Below are positions 9,120 to 18,960 of a stretch of 20,615 bases of DNA, one piece after another. The position numbers were made by a program, and so were the translations under genes. The stretch covers positions 1 to 20,615 of the forward strand of contig JAANSK020280491.1 of assembly GCA_011763485.2 (NCBI GenBank), in the 5' to 3' direction. This DNA is from Isoetes engelmannii. Its lineage: Eukaryota; Streptophyta; Lycopodiopsida; Isoetales; Isoetaceae. The notes below the pieces were generated by a model. It did not search any database and was not told the origin of the DNA. It worked only from the letters and a program-made list of their open reading frames with translations. Every line of letters begins with the position of its first letter. Within the stretch, counting starts at the first letter, position 1.

Positions 9120-10222
9120 AGAATCTCGTATTGCATACCATATCATTATGGCCAAATCTTCCTTCATAGGCTCCACCCAACACCTTCCAAGCTCTATATT
9201 TCTGGAATGCAGTCTTATAATGAGCAAAACATGCAACGTCAAGTGGTTGAAGTTTATGTGAAGTTTGTGGTGGCAAAATATAAAGGTGAATCCCCATCTC
9301 TTTAGCAACGAGAATCACATCCGTGTCAACATAGCTATCATGGCCATCCAAAATGATGAGATGTGGATTGGAAGGGTCAACACCACCAAGTACATTCTTT
9401 TTAAAGTGAGTTAGCCAGCATTTAAAGAGCTCGATTGTCATCTATGCTCGATCTTGAACAACTTGCCTTGCTCCTCTTTCACGACCATTGATGTAACATG
9501 CTCTTAGACGTTTTACTTTGAAAATATAGTAATTTGAAAGTCTATATCCTTCTGCATTACAACAGCCTTGTGATCCACTCTCTATTTTGCATTACCACCA
9601 TGCACATTTATAGCACCCTTTCTAGCAATAATTTTCACCCACTTACTTTTCCTGCTTGCACCCCAGTTTCATCTGCATTCCAAATCTTGGAAAGTGGAAA
9701 CAGAAACTCATTGTACACATTCTCTAAACCATTATAAAATGCATCCAAGTTTTCCTTAGTCAAAGCCTTGGCACGTGCTGTATCTAGTGTCTCAGTAGAA
9801 CGTAAAGACACCTCTGGGTGCCTACGATGGAAGAGTTGCCACCATTTCCTTTTCGGGATGCCATTCTTGAAAGGTGTAACTCTATTAGCACATATTTCAC
9901 CAACCTTTTCCTTTAACATATCTATTGTGACACCTCTACCTTCATCTGCATTGTTCAAACACCAATTTACAATCTCTAATTCTTCTTCAAGAGTAAGGTA
10001 TCTAGAATATTTTTCCTGTTTGCGCTTTGACCTCCCATACAAATGATTTATTACGGTTGATTCCGGAATACCATATGCTCGTCCAACTGCTTTAATTGAC
10101 ATGGTATTATCTTCAACATTGTTTACGACCACATTCAAATCTACAACTGTCCATGATCCTCTTGCTGCCTTGAACTTTGTCTTTGCTGTGTTTGCAGAAA
10201 TGTCCCTTCCGTCTAGAGTCTC
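9105..10222 (-). pseudogene. Decayed pogo/Tigger-like DDE transposase
   Basis: This is a relic of a Tc1/mariner-superfamily (pogo-like) transposase, whose role was cut-and-paste movement of its own DNA. The first frame, 10222-9635, holds the N-terminal DNA-binding part: RGSWT, then a psq-type helix-turn-helix (AVGRAYGIPESTVINHLYG), then a CENP-B-like region (KRKWWQLFHRRHPEVSLR, ARAKALTKENLDAF). It ends with the first catalytic Asp in IWNADETGVQAG. A +1 shift near 9640 moves the next part (SKWVKIIARKGAINVH) to another frame, and more breaks follow at 9440-9600. The block 9441-9112 carries the second catalytic Asp (LIILDGHDSY) and the third (LQPLDV). Near 9200 the reading shifts again to KEDLAIMIWYAIRDSL, and the family's C-terminus is missing at the PPR junction. 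No terminal inverted repeats were found. Confidence 0.85.
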
Positions 10223-10225
10223 CTA

Positions 10226-11036
10226 TCTAGGTGCAGACCGACCACTTGTGGTCAAGTTTTATTTGTATTCTGGGGCATTCACTGAGAATATGAGCTCTAT
10301 AAACTTGCATGATGTTGTCTCCAAATGGAGTTCTTGGTCTTCTCTACTGATTCTAGTCCTTTGATATCTGAAGCTTCATCTATCTCTTCTCGGTTCTCCT
10401 TGCCATCTTCGTTCTCCTTTCAAGCTCCATCTATCACTAGGTCTGTGATCCTTATAAGCACATACCATATCTGGTGGAGATTTATTGAGGGTCCTATTGA
10501 CCAGCTCTGGGCCTCAATTATTGATAGCAGACAGTTCTGCCCATTCTGTCATTCTAGAACTGGGCTTGCATGAAAATAACAAAAACTCCATAGGTAGGCT
10601 TCTCATTCATCTCAAGAGATTTTTTATAATGGTGGATAGTGGGTAGCCTCACACATGCGAACTACCCACAAAGAAAAATAAAGAGAATGTACAAGTTGGA
10701 TCCCAGAAAATACAATGCCAGTAGATGTTGGTTTGTGTAGCTACCGAAAGCTTCGAATTTTATAGGAAAGCCCCTCGTGATAAGCCTTCGGCAAGGGGCT
10801 TGGACAAACATACGGCTGAGAAGTCGATCCCAAAAGCCCATGAATGGAGAAGTCAAAGTTGTTGTCGCTTGCCAACCTATACCTGGACATCAACACTAGA
10901 ACAAATATGAAAAAACAAGCTCCCCAAAGTGGAGGGGTTGATCACACATGCCACGCAACAAAAATACCTCTTCAAATAGAGGTACTGATCACGCATGCCA
11001 CGAGACAAGTACATTAAACAATAATTTGAAGGAGGA
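10226..11036. other. Intergenic region with hairpin and short repeats
   Basis: No recognised gene is seen. A short, acidic minus-strand open stretch at about 10310-10430 (GKENREEIDEASDIKGL) has no known motif. A hairpin with arms AAGCCCCT at 10768-10775 and AGGGGCTT at 10794-10801 encloses an 18-base loop. TGATCAC-CATGCCACG occurs twice, near 10938 and 10986. The 5' end of the pogo element would be expected here, but no end repeat is visible. Confidence 0.4.
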
Positions 11037-11115
11037 GGGGGGGGGGGTGTAAGGTAAGGTAAGGTAAGGTAAGGTAAGGTAAGGTAAGGTAAGGTAAGGT
11101 AAGATAAGATAAGAG
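11037..11115. repeat. Poly-G tract followed by (AAGGT)10 array
   Basis: Eleven Gs at 11037-11047 are followed by TGT and then ten perfect AAGGT units at 11051-11100. Two AAGAT units and AAGAG end the array. Perfect copies imply an unstable, probably length-polymorphic microsatellite. Confidence 0.95.
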
Positions 11116-12973
11116 TTTTTAACGTCCATGGAACCCAATCGGGTTATGGGACATTACATACGAAGGGAAAAGGCCCAAATCAAACTGAAACGTGGGGCTC
11201 AGGCCCCATCATCACGCAAAATACAAAATAACTAAACCAAAAAGGAACAACAGTGTGCTGAAGGTATTGAAGATAACCTGCCCAAGGGTTTTGACGCCAC
11301 TGGTCGCAATGAGGGCTAAGCCTCCCTTGTACACTACCCACTTATTCTGAAGTCTTATTTCTCGCACCTTGCAGACCTTCTTTTATCGTCTAGTGAACTG
11401 TCTTGGAGATAGATCTTCCTGTACGGAGAAGTTTGTACCCTTGAGATGGCTGCCATGCTTCAAGACATATAACCTGTCATGTATTGCAGTGAAATTTACT
11501 AGAAGGTGGCGCGGCCGATCTGGTCTGTGCGCCTCGGCTCTTTGTGCTGTAAAAATGTCTGGCTTTTGTATGTGCATTATGTTTGTGAAAAAATGTGTTG
11601 TTGTCTCTGTATCTGGCTGTGTATCTGCTTCTTGGATCCCTATTAATCATAAATTCATCTTGCTCTTCCGAAGCAGTCCCTTGGTATCGGAAGCATTATC
11701 AAAGTGCCATGACTTCTCCTCCGGTATGTCTTCTGTTTGTACGCCCATATCAACTGGCTGGATGGGGTCATCAGTCTGCCTCGCTATCTGAACATGTAGA
11801 GGCTCTTCAGTCTAAATGCTAGCATCTGCACGTGACGGCGCACTATAAACTGGAGGTGGCAGCGAACCTAAGTGCTTCAAAATGTGGAGTAAAGCAAAAC
11901 CAGGAAATCATACAAAAATGTCCTCTCTGTACAGAAGTCCTCACCATTGAAGTATCCCTTAGCCAAAATGTGTGATCATGCCCGATCTGACAACAACTTA
12001 GAAGCAAAGGAACACATGGGGTTCAAGGCTAAGCATCTTATCCAGCATCGGCTGGGCCTTCGCTTGATTCCTTACCATCTCTCTCGCTTTACAGGTCATA
12101 ATGTGAGAGATATTGTGAGAGATAGGAAAGAAAAACAAGGCCTTGCTCACATACTTGAAAGGGAGGATTATCTTTCAAACGAAAGATTAACCTAGCAAAC
12201 TGACTTAAGTAGGGAAATTAGCCAAAAAAAGACCAAGCGGACTGGCTGGGGCAAAGTAAGCAGACTAGCTGGGGCCAACAAAAAGAGATCAAGGTTTTGC
12301 ACAACGAAGAGCCCCTGCCCAAAACCCCTGATGTGTGTTTTGGTCTGAAGCAACTAGAAATAGAATGGGGCAGAATCCGGGTTGTGAGAGGCAATGCAAT
12401 ATAAGGCAGATCCTGGTGAAAGACAAACAAAGGGAAACCTTGACAAAAACAACGGCAAACCTTGGCAGAGTTTTGATGCAGAAAGATTCTTGGCAGAGGA
12501 TTGAAGCAGGATAATTTGTTGCAGAAGAATAGTGTTGAACGATGTGGTAGTTCCATTCGTCCCTTCTTAGAATCTCTACAAATATTCTTACAAGAATCGA
12601 AAAAAAAGGGCATGTTGAGCTCATGGGAGCAATAAAAAACCAGAGAGGGGAGTACAGTGAAGCTTTTGGATCATACCTTCACTTGAATCCGATGATTAGG
12701 CCCTAAGAGTTTAAATCGGCAGCATAGAATCCAAGCACATAAAATCAGTTAATCTAGGCACAAAGGTAGAAACTGTGGTCGATTCTTTGCTGAGGCACAA
12801 ACCTGGGGCATTTTGATAATTTACTAAAATACAGGGGTATTTTAACAATTTTGACAAAATACAAGGGCATTTTTATAATTTTCCCTTTAAAGTATGGTAG
12901 TATAATCAAATAATGTTCTTCGATCATCAACCTACCACCTATAGTAGTTTATTCTTTCTAACATGAGCCAAAC
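11116..12973. other. Gene-poor interval with local repeats
   Basis: No recognised gene is seen. The plus-strand frames 11369-11791 (140 codons) and 11947-12195 and the minus-strand frames 12218-12624 have no family motif. 12237-12280 has two copies of a GACTGGCTGGGGC-like unit. 12805-12885 has three imperfect copies of a roughly 30-base unit of the form GGGGCATTTTGATAATTT-AAAATACA, a pattern often seen beside plant transposons, but no transposon coding sequence accompanies it. Confidence 0.4.
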
Positions 12974-13162
12974 GACACAATGTTCTCCCGTCACACCATG
13001 GGAATTGGTTTCGCTCGAAGCATATCCAGGAATCACCCATTACTTTGGTGTTTCACGCCGCCGATTCACGTGGCCCACTCATCGTAATCAGTGGTTGTCT
13101 TATGGATACTGCGGCGTGGGGTCATTGACCAAGGTGAAGTCGTAACAAGATAGCCCTAGGGA
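12974..13162 (+). pseudogene. rrn18: Nuclear copy of mitochondrial 18S rRNA 3' end (NUMT)
   Basis: The sequence follows the 3' end of plant mitochondrial small-subunit rRNA. CCGTCACACCATGGGAATTG at 12988-13007 and GGTTTCGCTCGAAGCAT at 13007-13023 come first, then a diverged part with the GATCACCCAT-like block. TGGTTGTCTTATGGATACT and GGCGTGGGGTC follow, and then the universal 3'-terminal GTGAAGTCGTAACAAG at 13134-13149. The GGTTTCGCTCGAAGCAT piece is typical of mitochondrial rather than plastid or nuclear rRNA. Only about 190 of about 1900 bases are present, the middle is changed, and AAGGTAGCC reads AAGATAGCC, so it cannot be a working gene. Similarity stops about 13162, before the normal rRNA end. 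Confidence 0.8.
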
Positions 13163-13991
13163 AAGAAATAGCTTAGTGGCCACATTAGCAGCACTTGGGA
13201 TGATTTTAGGTGCAGCCCATCTTCCTCGGCCATATAGTCGTGTGGTTTCTGGTAATTTCAAACCCAACGCGCCTCAGAAATTCTTTGACTCAAATAGAAG
13301 AGAAGTCCCAACATTTCCATCTTCCATCGTCGGAGGGGCAACCGTTGAACCACCAATGCAATCATTGTCGGGACTAATAATTCTCTAGTTGTCGCTGCGA
13401 AAAGATAGCAGCTTGATGTCTTTGGTCAGACATCAAATAATCTAAAGATGATAACTGCCAGCAGAAGACAGTCACTAACCTAAAGAATTGAGATCAAGAA
13501 TTGATGGCATGGCTTGTCTCATTCTCTTCATTCTGCATCAACAAAATTGAGTTGGCAAAAGCACAAGAAAAGTCTAGACGAGAGCTAAGCTGGGACTTGA
13601 ATGAAATTTTGTTCGGTTATCTACTGCTTCAAAGGCTGGCGCCTATGCTACGGTGGTGGCAAAACCGTCCTCCTGCTCGTTCCACCAAGAACCGACCGCA
13701 TGTGTGAATCACCACCTTCTGTCCATCTGTTTTAGTATGTGACTAGGGCGCCCTGACACAATAAAAGTTCTATCCCTGTCAATTCTCATCCATTGCTCTA
13801 TATATGAACTAATACAAAAGGTACAAATTGGCCCTGCGGTCCTCTGGCAAATCCTTCTGAGGCTAAGATCAAGCTTGACAGATCTGTGGCTTCGTGGTTA
13901 TGGCTGGAGCTTTGGCTTTTCTAAGCTGGATGCGAAGCCTGCATGATCTTGAGACGCCTGAATGCCCAGGCGCTTAGGCGGTGGGGAAGGG
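13163..13991. other. Sequence after the NUMT, including a 70-codon frame
   Basis: 13176-13388 (+) is open for 70 codons with a fairly protein-like composition (for example GMILGAAHLPRPYS), but I recognise no family. It might be further mitochondrial spacer DNA carried in with the rRNA piece, or chance. 13413-13421 (TTGATGTCT) and 13428-13436 form a perfect nine-base hairpin with a six-base loop. The rest shows no gene; a second open frame at 13501-13707 is unrecognised. Confidence 0.35.
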
Positions 13992-14525
13992 GAGAGAATA
14001 AGATACTACTGAGAGACGAGGAAGCGCCGATGAGACGTTGATGAAGAACCCCACCTTAAATAGCGATCTCCCAACCAGAATGCATGCAAGAGATGTACAT
14101 GCTCGCCAATTCTAGAATCTCGATTTGATGGCTCAGATCGCTAGGATTCTAGAATTGTGCTCGCATAAAAACGGCAAAAACTTCCGAAAAGAAGAGAACT
14201 TCAATCATCAAAGCAGGATCGAGGGCGAAGGTCAAAGGATTATGGCCAAAGAAGAGACAAGGCCGAGAAAGAACATGCCACATCATGGAAAGAAACGCCA
14301 AATTGGACAAGCCAAGCAAAAAGAAGCCCCTCCCTTGCATGGTTTCAAAGAATAGAGAAGAAGGTACTGTTGAGAGAGACGCGAAAGCACTGATAAGACG
14401 TTCATGAAGAACCTCGCCTTAAGTAGCAATCTCCCAACCAGAAAATGCATTCAATGCATGCCTGCAAGACATGCATACTCACCCATTCTAGAATCTCGAT
14501 CCTATGGCTCGGATCGACAGGATTT
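13992..14525. repeat. Duplicated block of about 160 bases with long palindrome
   Basis: 13992-14148 and 14354-14525 are diverged direct copies 362 bases apart. Shared blocks include GAGACG, TGATGAAGAACC or TCATGAAGAACC, the CCTTAA-TAGC word, ATCTCCCAACCAGAA, ATGCATGC and TTCTAGAATCTCGAT. In the first copy CAATTCTAGAATC (14107-14119) has its exact inverted partner at 14145-14157, and CGAT/ATCG extend the pairing inward. The partner arm is mostly lost in the second copy. An open frame at 14125-14355 between the copies is unrecognised. Confidence 0.7.
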
Positions 14526-14531
14526 GTTTAG

Positions 14532-14628
14532 TAATTTGTTTAAATCATCGAGATCCATTGCTAATTTGTTTAAACCATTGGGATCCATTGCTAATTTGTT
14601 TAAACCATCGGGATCCATTCCTAATTGA
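14532..14628. repeat. 30-bp tandem repeat, three copies
   Basis: Units start at 14532, 14562 and 14592 with the form TAATTTGTTTAAACCATCGG plus GATCCATTGC. A partial fourth (TAATTGA) follows. Copies differ by two to three bases. The period is divisible by three, so a plus-strand frame (14404-14628) carries a ten-residue repeat of the type NLFKPLGSIA. With no other coding sign, I read this as repeat DNA and not a protein. Confidence 0.85.
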
Positions 14629-15341
14629 GACTATCTTCTGTCACTCATTGCTTTTAGCTGGTTTCCATAGTCTAATGTATGACATAATGCCTCAATTGCT
14701 AATAATGGCAAGCCAGCTTATGTTAAAAGCATTTTGTATGGAGTTCGAGTTTTAGCACCCAATTCATCAATAAAAAGCTTCCTTGGTACTTGTTCTATCT
14801 TTTCGAGAGCTCATATGCCCGTTTACTATGTGAACCAAGAACCATCACTTTTTAAAGCTCCAATCACATACATATATACATACGTATGACATAGTGATCT
14901 GGTAACTTTATTCCTAAGTATTTGTAATGCTGAATTCTGCTCTAATTCCTCTCCAACAATGTGGAAAAAGTGATTTGAACTACTATCCAATACCATCATT
15001 TGGAATTTACTCTTATTTACCGTAGTACATCTTGAGAAAGGGAGCATCCACCCAACTTGCCTACTTCTCCATGACCCTCCCTCTAAACTACTTCTGCACC
15101 TACTTAATTTGTAGAAGTTAGTTGAGAACTTAATTATTGGGCACTAACACATCATACATCCACATTAAGGATGAAAATTTGAAATCAACGACTTTGAATT
15201 CTGGCATTGTGAAGAAATACAAGCAGCTTTCAGTACTCTGTTAGAGCAGTAGTTCTTTTTTTAATGGGCAGGCAGAGGTGATATATATAGGTTCTTGTGA
15301 AATATCAGATCCACGGTAATGCAACATATACAAATCTTTCA
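14629..15341. other. Intergenic region and 3' flank of GLTP gene
   Basis: No gene is seen. The part next to 15341 must hold the 3' UTR of the minus-strand GLTP gene; no clear AATAAA was found on that strand near the stop. 14868-14885 has a run of CATACATATATACATACGTA-like alternating bases. Confidence 0.4.
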
Positions 15342-17928
15342 TCAAGATGCCTTTAAATTGTCGAGGCCAACACTTTGCTGCAACAAAACAAAAACATTAA
15401 GGTCATCATGACTAAAAAGAAATTGAAAAAAACACAATATGTACCAAAAACTTGTGATTCTCCTCCAGAAGTGGTGGGAAGGCTGTGACGAACTTTTTTA
15501 TGTCTCCATCCAGGTCGCCACTCCCAAGTGCTTCAATGAATTTCTTCCTTTCTGGAGTTAACTTCATGGCAACCTATAAGAATTTAAAAATTGCCACAAA
15601 TAACTTAAACATAATCAACCATTACAATTTTATTGAACATAATATGATACATATGTATTTCAGACTGGTAAAGCATCACATGAACAACGCCTTTGTTATG
15701 GAAGCTAAAAAGGGGCATGTTACCTTGAATGATGTCCAGGAAGAGATGAGCTTAAAACGTAGTCATGGTGCAATTACAAACTTAACTAAAATCAGATTTT
15801 TCATACGTATACATGTGTATTACATGCATCAGTGGAGATGAATATAGCAAATGGAAATTGTAAGATTGGGCAGGACTTGAGAAAATAAAGGGCAAGATGA
15901 AGCTGAAATATTTCAAATTGGAAGATATCAACATTTTTCATGAAACTAGAAAGTACATGGAACAGACAGTAGACTTTGGACAAAGCAGAAGCTGTTTTAT
16001 ATAAGATAAAACAATGAGAAACATGATCTAAAACCATCAATGTTCATGACAATCAAAATGGGGGAGACCAAACCGTGAAAGCAGCACTTGCAATCCAGCC
16101 ATGCCACTTCTTCAAAGTTACAGCATATGCTTCTGAACAGACTTGCTGCATTGCCCAGTTTGGATGTTCCACCAAGTTACGGAATAACTCCACAAGAAAG
16201 TCCATTGCTCTGTACAGGCCCGTCGGATAAGATGCCAAGTTAACAATAGTAAGAGCGTATTGAGTCACTACATCTCCTAAACAAAGAAGTGCAAGAAAGT
16301 ATTGCCTTTCCTTAGGACTATAACAGCTCAACAAGGCACAGCCCCTCTCTTTGGTGGACAATAACCAGGTTCTCATGACATTCCAAATGCTGAAAAGCTT
16401 TTAGGTTCCATCAATTACACTTATCTGCCTTCTTGTGGCTGGTTCTGTTAAACTTTTCCAGATATATGCATCTTAAGAGAGCAAATTTTCCGCCTGTTTG
16501 GAGCTGCTCAACAATATCCAAGCGTCTAATGGATGATCACCCTTGCTATTTTTCTTTATCTACTTAAATCCTTCGTTTTAGCTATAAAGCCATTTGGTTT
16601 TTTCCACGAAATGAAGTCCAATTAAAGCTTGTGTGCGATGCAAGAAGAACCTAGGTGAACATACATGCAGTTGTTTTGGAGAAATCCTAATGCAACTTAT
16701 AGATACAAATAGATACTTATATACTCAATAATGACATAACCACAACAGTACTCATACAGGCTCATCTAGATAATAATAATCCTACAACAGTACCAATAAG
16801 AGATACTTCTTACTAGTTTTTCTTACTAGCACCAGTGCCTCGTCAAAGAGGTCCAATGCAAATTGATTAGTCCCACATAAGCAATTTCAACAATTGTTTA
16901 TTCATGGGCCACCAGTCTTGATAATTTGATGCCAATGTGCATGTCTCATAGAGATGGCATCAGATTAGAGTCTAAGGAGCTTCAATGGATCTTTGCAGAA
17001 TCTTTAAGGTCAATTTCCTAGTTGGTTGTAAGTCATGGCAAGGTTTGATGACAACATTACAGATGGTGATCAAAGACGAGTTTAATGAGAAGAATTGACC
17101 TTATCACAATGATGCTGCAAAAGCTCTACCAGATCCTATTTGCATTCCCATGCATTCAGCTAAACTCTTATGTGATCAATTGACAATATGTTTCATTTGA
17201 AAATTGGACAATCAAAATTAACAGATGGACATTTATCAGCTCAAAAACATGTGAAATACATACCGAGTGAGCCAGAGCAAACCATTAGTACAGCTATTAG
17301 AATTTTTAGCAGATTTTTCGGCTATTTCCTTCTGGACGATTTCATATAGCAAGTAGTACTTCGTAGAATCTGAATCGTAAATAGCATCCAGCCTCTGCAA
17401 TGTATAAATAAGACAAGATTGAATTTCCACACAATAATTTATCCCATGAAACTCTTCATTTATGATAAAGGAGCATACCCTAACGTTTCCACCAATATCA
17501 GACTTGATCATAGACATGGCCGTTCCGAACCTGTCTGCAAGTAGCCGTTATTTAGGTGAATCGCATGTAATAATTTCCTCATATGAAGTCATCTTCTTCA
17601 ATTGCATGTCTAAACTCTCAAAGAAAAATCACAGTAACTGTGCTAACTCGATCTTTCAATTTACAAGTCTTCTGATCTGCACTAGAGGGGTCAACACTTT
17701 GATCTAGCATTACCTATTATTGTGTCCCTAATTCAACTGTCTAGATCTTGCATTTGGAATAATATTAAACAAAGATCGAAATACAAGAGCTCCAAAAATC
17801 ATACCAATTACGGGTAAGACAAGACGGCAGACATCGAGAAAGGGCTTGGTTAGCATCTCGCCGGAAGGGGATTTGACATGAGGAATCGCCTCCAATGCCT
17901 CAGCAAAAATGGATCCGTTGTCCGCCAT
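15342..17928 (-). CDS. GLTP1: Glycolipid transfer protein (GLTP), six exons
   Basis: This is a cytosolic carrier that moves glycolipids, such as glucosylceramide, between membranes. The coding exons are 17928-17805, 17534-17479, 17394-17264, 16209-16074, 15573-15445 and 15377-15342. The introns are 270, 84, 1054, 500 and 67 bases, all GT-AG, and the exons add up to 203 residues (Arabidopsis GLTP1 has 202). Exon 1 reads HVKSPSGEMLTKPFLDVCRL. The headgroup site is complete: D54 and N58 in KSDIGGNVRR, W101 in NGLLWLTR and H140 in KKWHGW, matching human D48, N52, W96 and H140. Human K55 is Arg (R61) here. MDFLVELFRNLVEHPNWAM and LKKWHGW are typical of plant members. The end, SVGLDNLKAS, matches the family tail. 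The ATG at 17928-17926 fits the family N-terminus. No break is seen, so the gene should be functional. Confidence 0.95.
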
Positions 17929-18071
17929 AACAATAATTGCCAGGAACAGTCGTCGTTGATATATAAAGCAGATCCTACTTCCACGGTGATTTATTTGAAA
18001 CCCATCGTGTGAGGATAATTAAAATTCCCCCAAGTTCTTGAACAAAAATTCAAGTACATTTTGCATAGGGG

Positions 18072-18095
18072 AATGGCCTAGCCTGGTAGGCCATT
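18072..18095. repeat. Perfect 9-bp hairpin upstream of GLTP
   Basis: AATGGCCTA (18072-18080) and TAGGCCATT (18087-18095) are exact inverted copies around the loop GCCTGG. It lies about 145 bases before the GLTP start and 60 bases before the plus-strand TATA-like site, so it could be a shared regulatory element. No function is shown. Confidence 0.6.
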
Positions 18096-18153
18096 TGCCC
18101 AACGTGAAATCTGAGTGGGGTCGTTTCTGCCACATCAGGTCCACCTAGGCAGG

Positions 18154-18160
18154 TATAAAA
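18154..18160 (+). promoter_or_regulatory. Possible plus-strand core promoter
   Basis: TATAAAA is followed 15-40 bases later by a pyrimidine-rich stretch (TTTTTTCCCTCCTCTTTTTT), the usual layout of a plant core promoter. The GLTP gene runs the other way from 17928, so this would be a divergent promoter. No clear downstream gene was identified, which weakens the call. Confidence 0.3.
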
Positions 18161-18815
18161 TGTGTCGCCGTCCATTTTTTCCCTCCTCTTTTTTCCGCTG
18201 GCCCAAGCTCTTGCTCTGGCACCTAGCCATATTTTCTCTTGGTTTTAGATGCATTCCTTTTTTTTTCTTTTTTTTTGTCTGCATTTATGGATCATGTTTA
18301 GGCCCCAGCTTGTAGTGTGTTCTTAAAGCTTTTGGGTGTGATTGGCATGTTTCCTTTTTTGGTTGTTTGTGTGCTTAGGTGCTTGGTTCTAATGCCTTGT
18401 TACGATGTTCTAGTGGCTTCTGTTAAAGATAAGGTTTTAGTTTATGTCTTTCGACATTCTTGACTCGTTCTGGAAGCTAACATTTGTATGTTTTTTGTAG
18501 GTCTAGCGTGTCATGAACCTATGCGTAACAAGAGAAAATACTAAAAATGTGCAAGAAATACGCGAAGAATATGCTGGAACACTGGATACACTTGATACAA
18601 CATAGCAGAATACAAAGACTTGAGCTAGAATGCTCAAGACTGCATTGAACTGGAATGGTTCGACAAGACTAAGGCCCCTCTATATACATCTAAACCAACG
18701 GTCAAGATCGTGTCAATCCAAATGATGAGATCGTAGCAAGTATTGTATATGTATTTCCAGAACCTCCTCGAAACAGTTTCATACATGAAGAGCTGCAAAG
18801 GAATGTCTTCAAAAG
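18161..18815. other. T-rich region, no gene seen
   Basis: 18250-18280 has long T runs. No recognised coding sequence is seen. 18520-18760 has an AT-rich, CTCTATATACATC-containing stretch that could be transposon flank, but nothing identifies a family. Confidence 0.35.
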
Positions 18816-18960
18816 GTATTGGTAGCTCACTTGAAAGAAGATGTATGTCTATGTTTTACGATTAGAAAGTTATGAATTTGAATGTTGATTCTAGCTCACT
18901 TGGAAAAGGTTTATATCTCGCAGTTAAGAAGCTGTAAGTTCAAACCTTGCTTTATGCAAC
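18816..18960 (+). mobile_element. Two tandem tRNA-like units (SINE head candidate)
   Basis: Two units each carry pol III box-like words at tRNA spacing. Unit 1 has TAGCTCACTTGAAAGA (A box, 18823) and GAATTTGAATGTT (B-box-like, about 18873). Unit 2 has TAGCTCACTTGGAAAAG (18892) and AAGTTCAAACCTT (18936). The A-to-B distance in unit 2 is about 45 bases, as in tRNA. Canonical tRNA has TAGCTCAGTTGGTAGAG and GGTTCGAATCC. Stems are poor, so neither is a working tRNA. tRNA-derived SINEs start with such heads, and a dimeric head is a known but less common layout. The 3' body and tail were not delimited. Confidence 0.45.

Noticed and set aside
11369-11791. Open frame of 140 codons (+)
   Set aside because: No recognised motif and an irregular composition; overlapping frames on both strands are equally open.
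12218-12624. Two overlapping minus-strand open frames of 131 and 111 codons
   Set aside because: No family signature; the composition reflects the repeat-rich plus strand.
17959-17968. TATATA-type motif on the minus strand before GLTP
   Set aside because: It lies only 31-40 bases before the ATG, which would leave almost no leader; the true promoter is probably further upstream.
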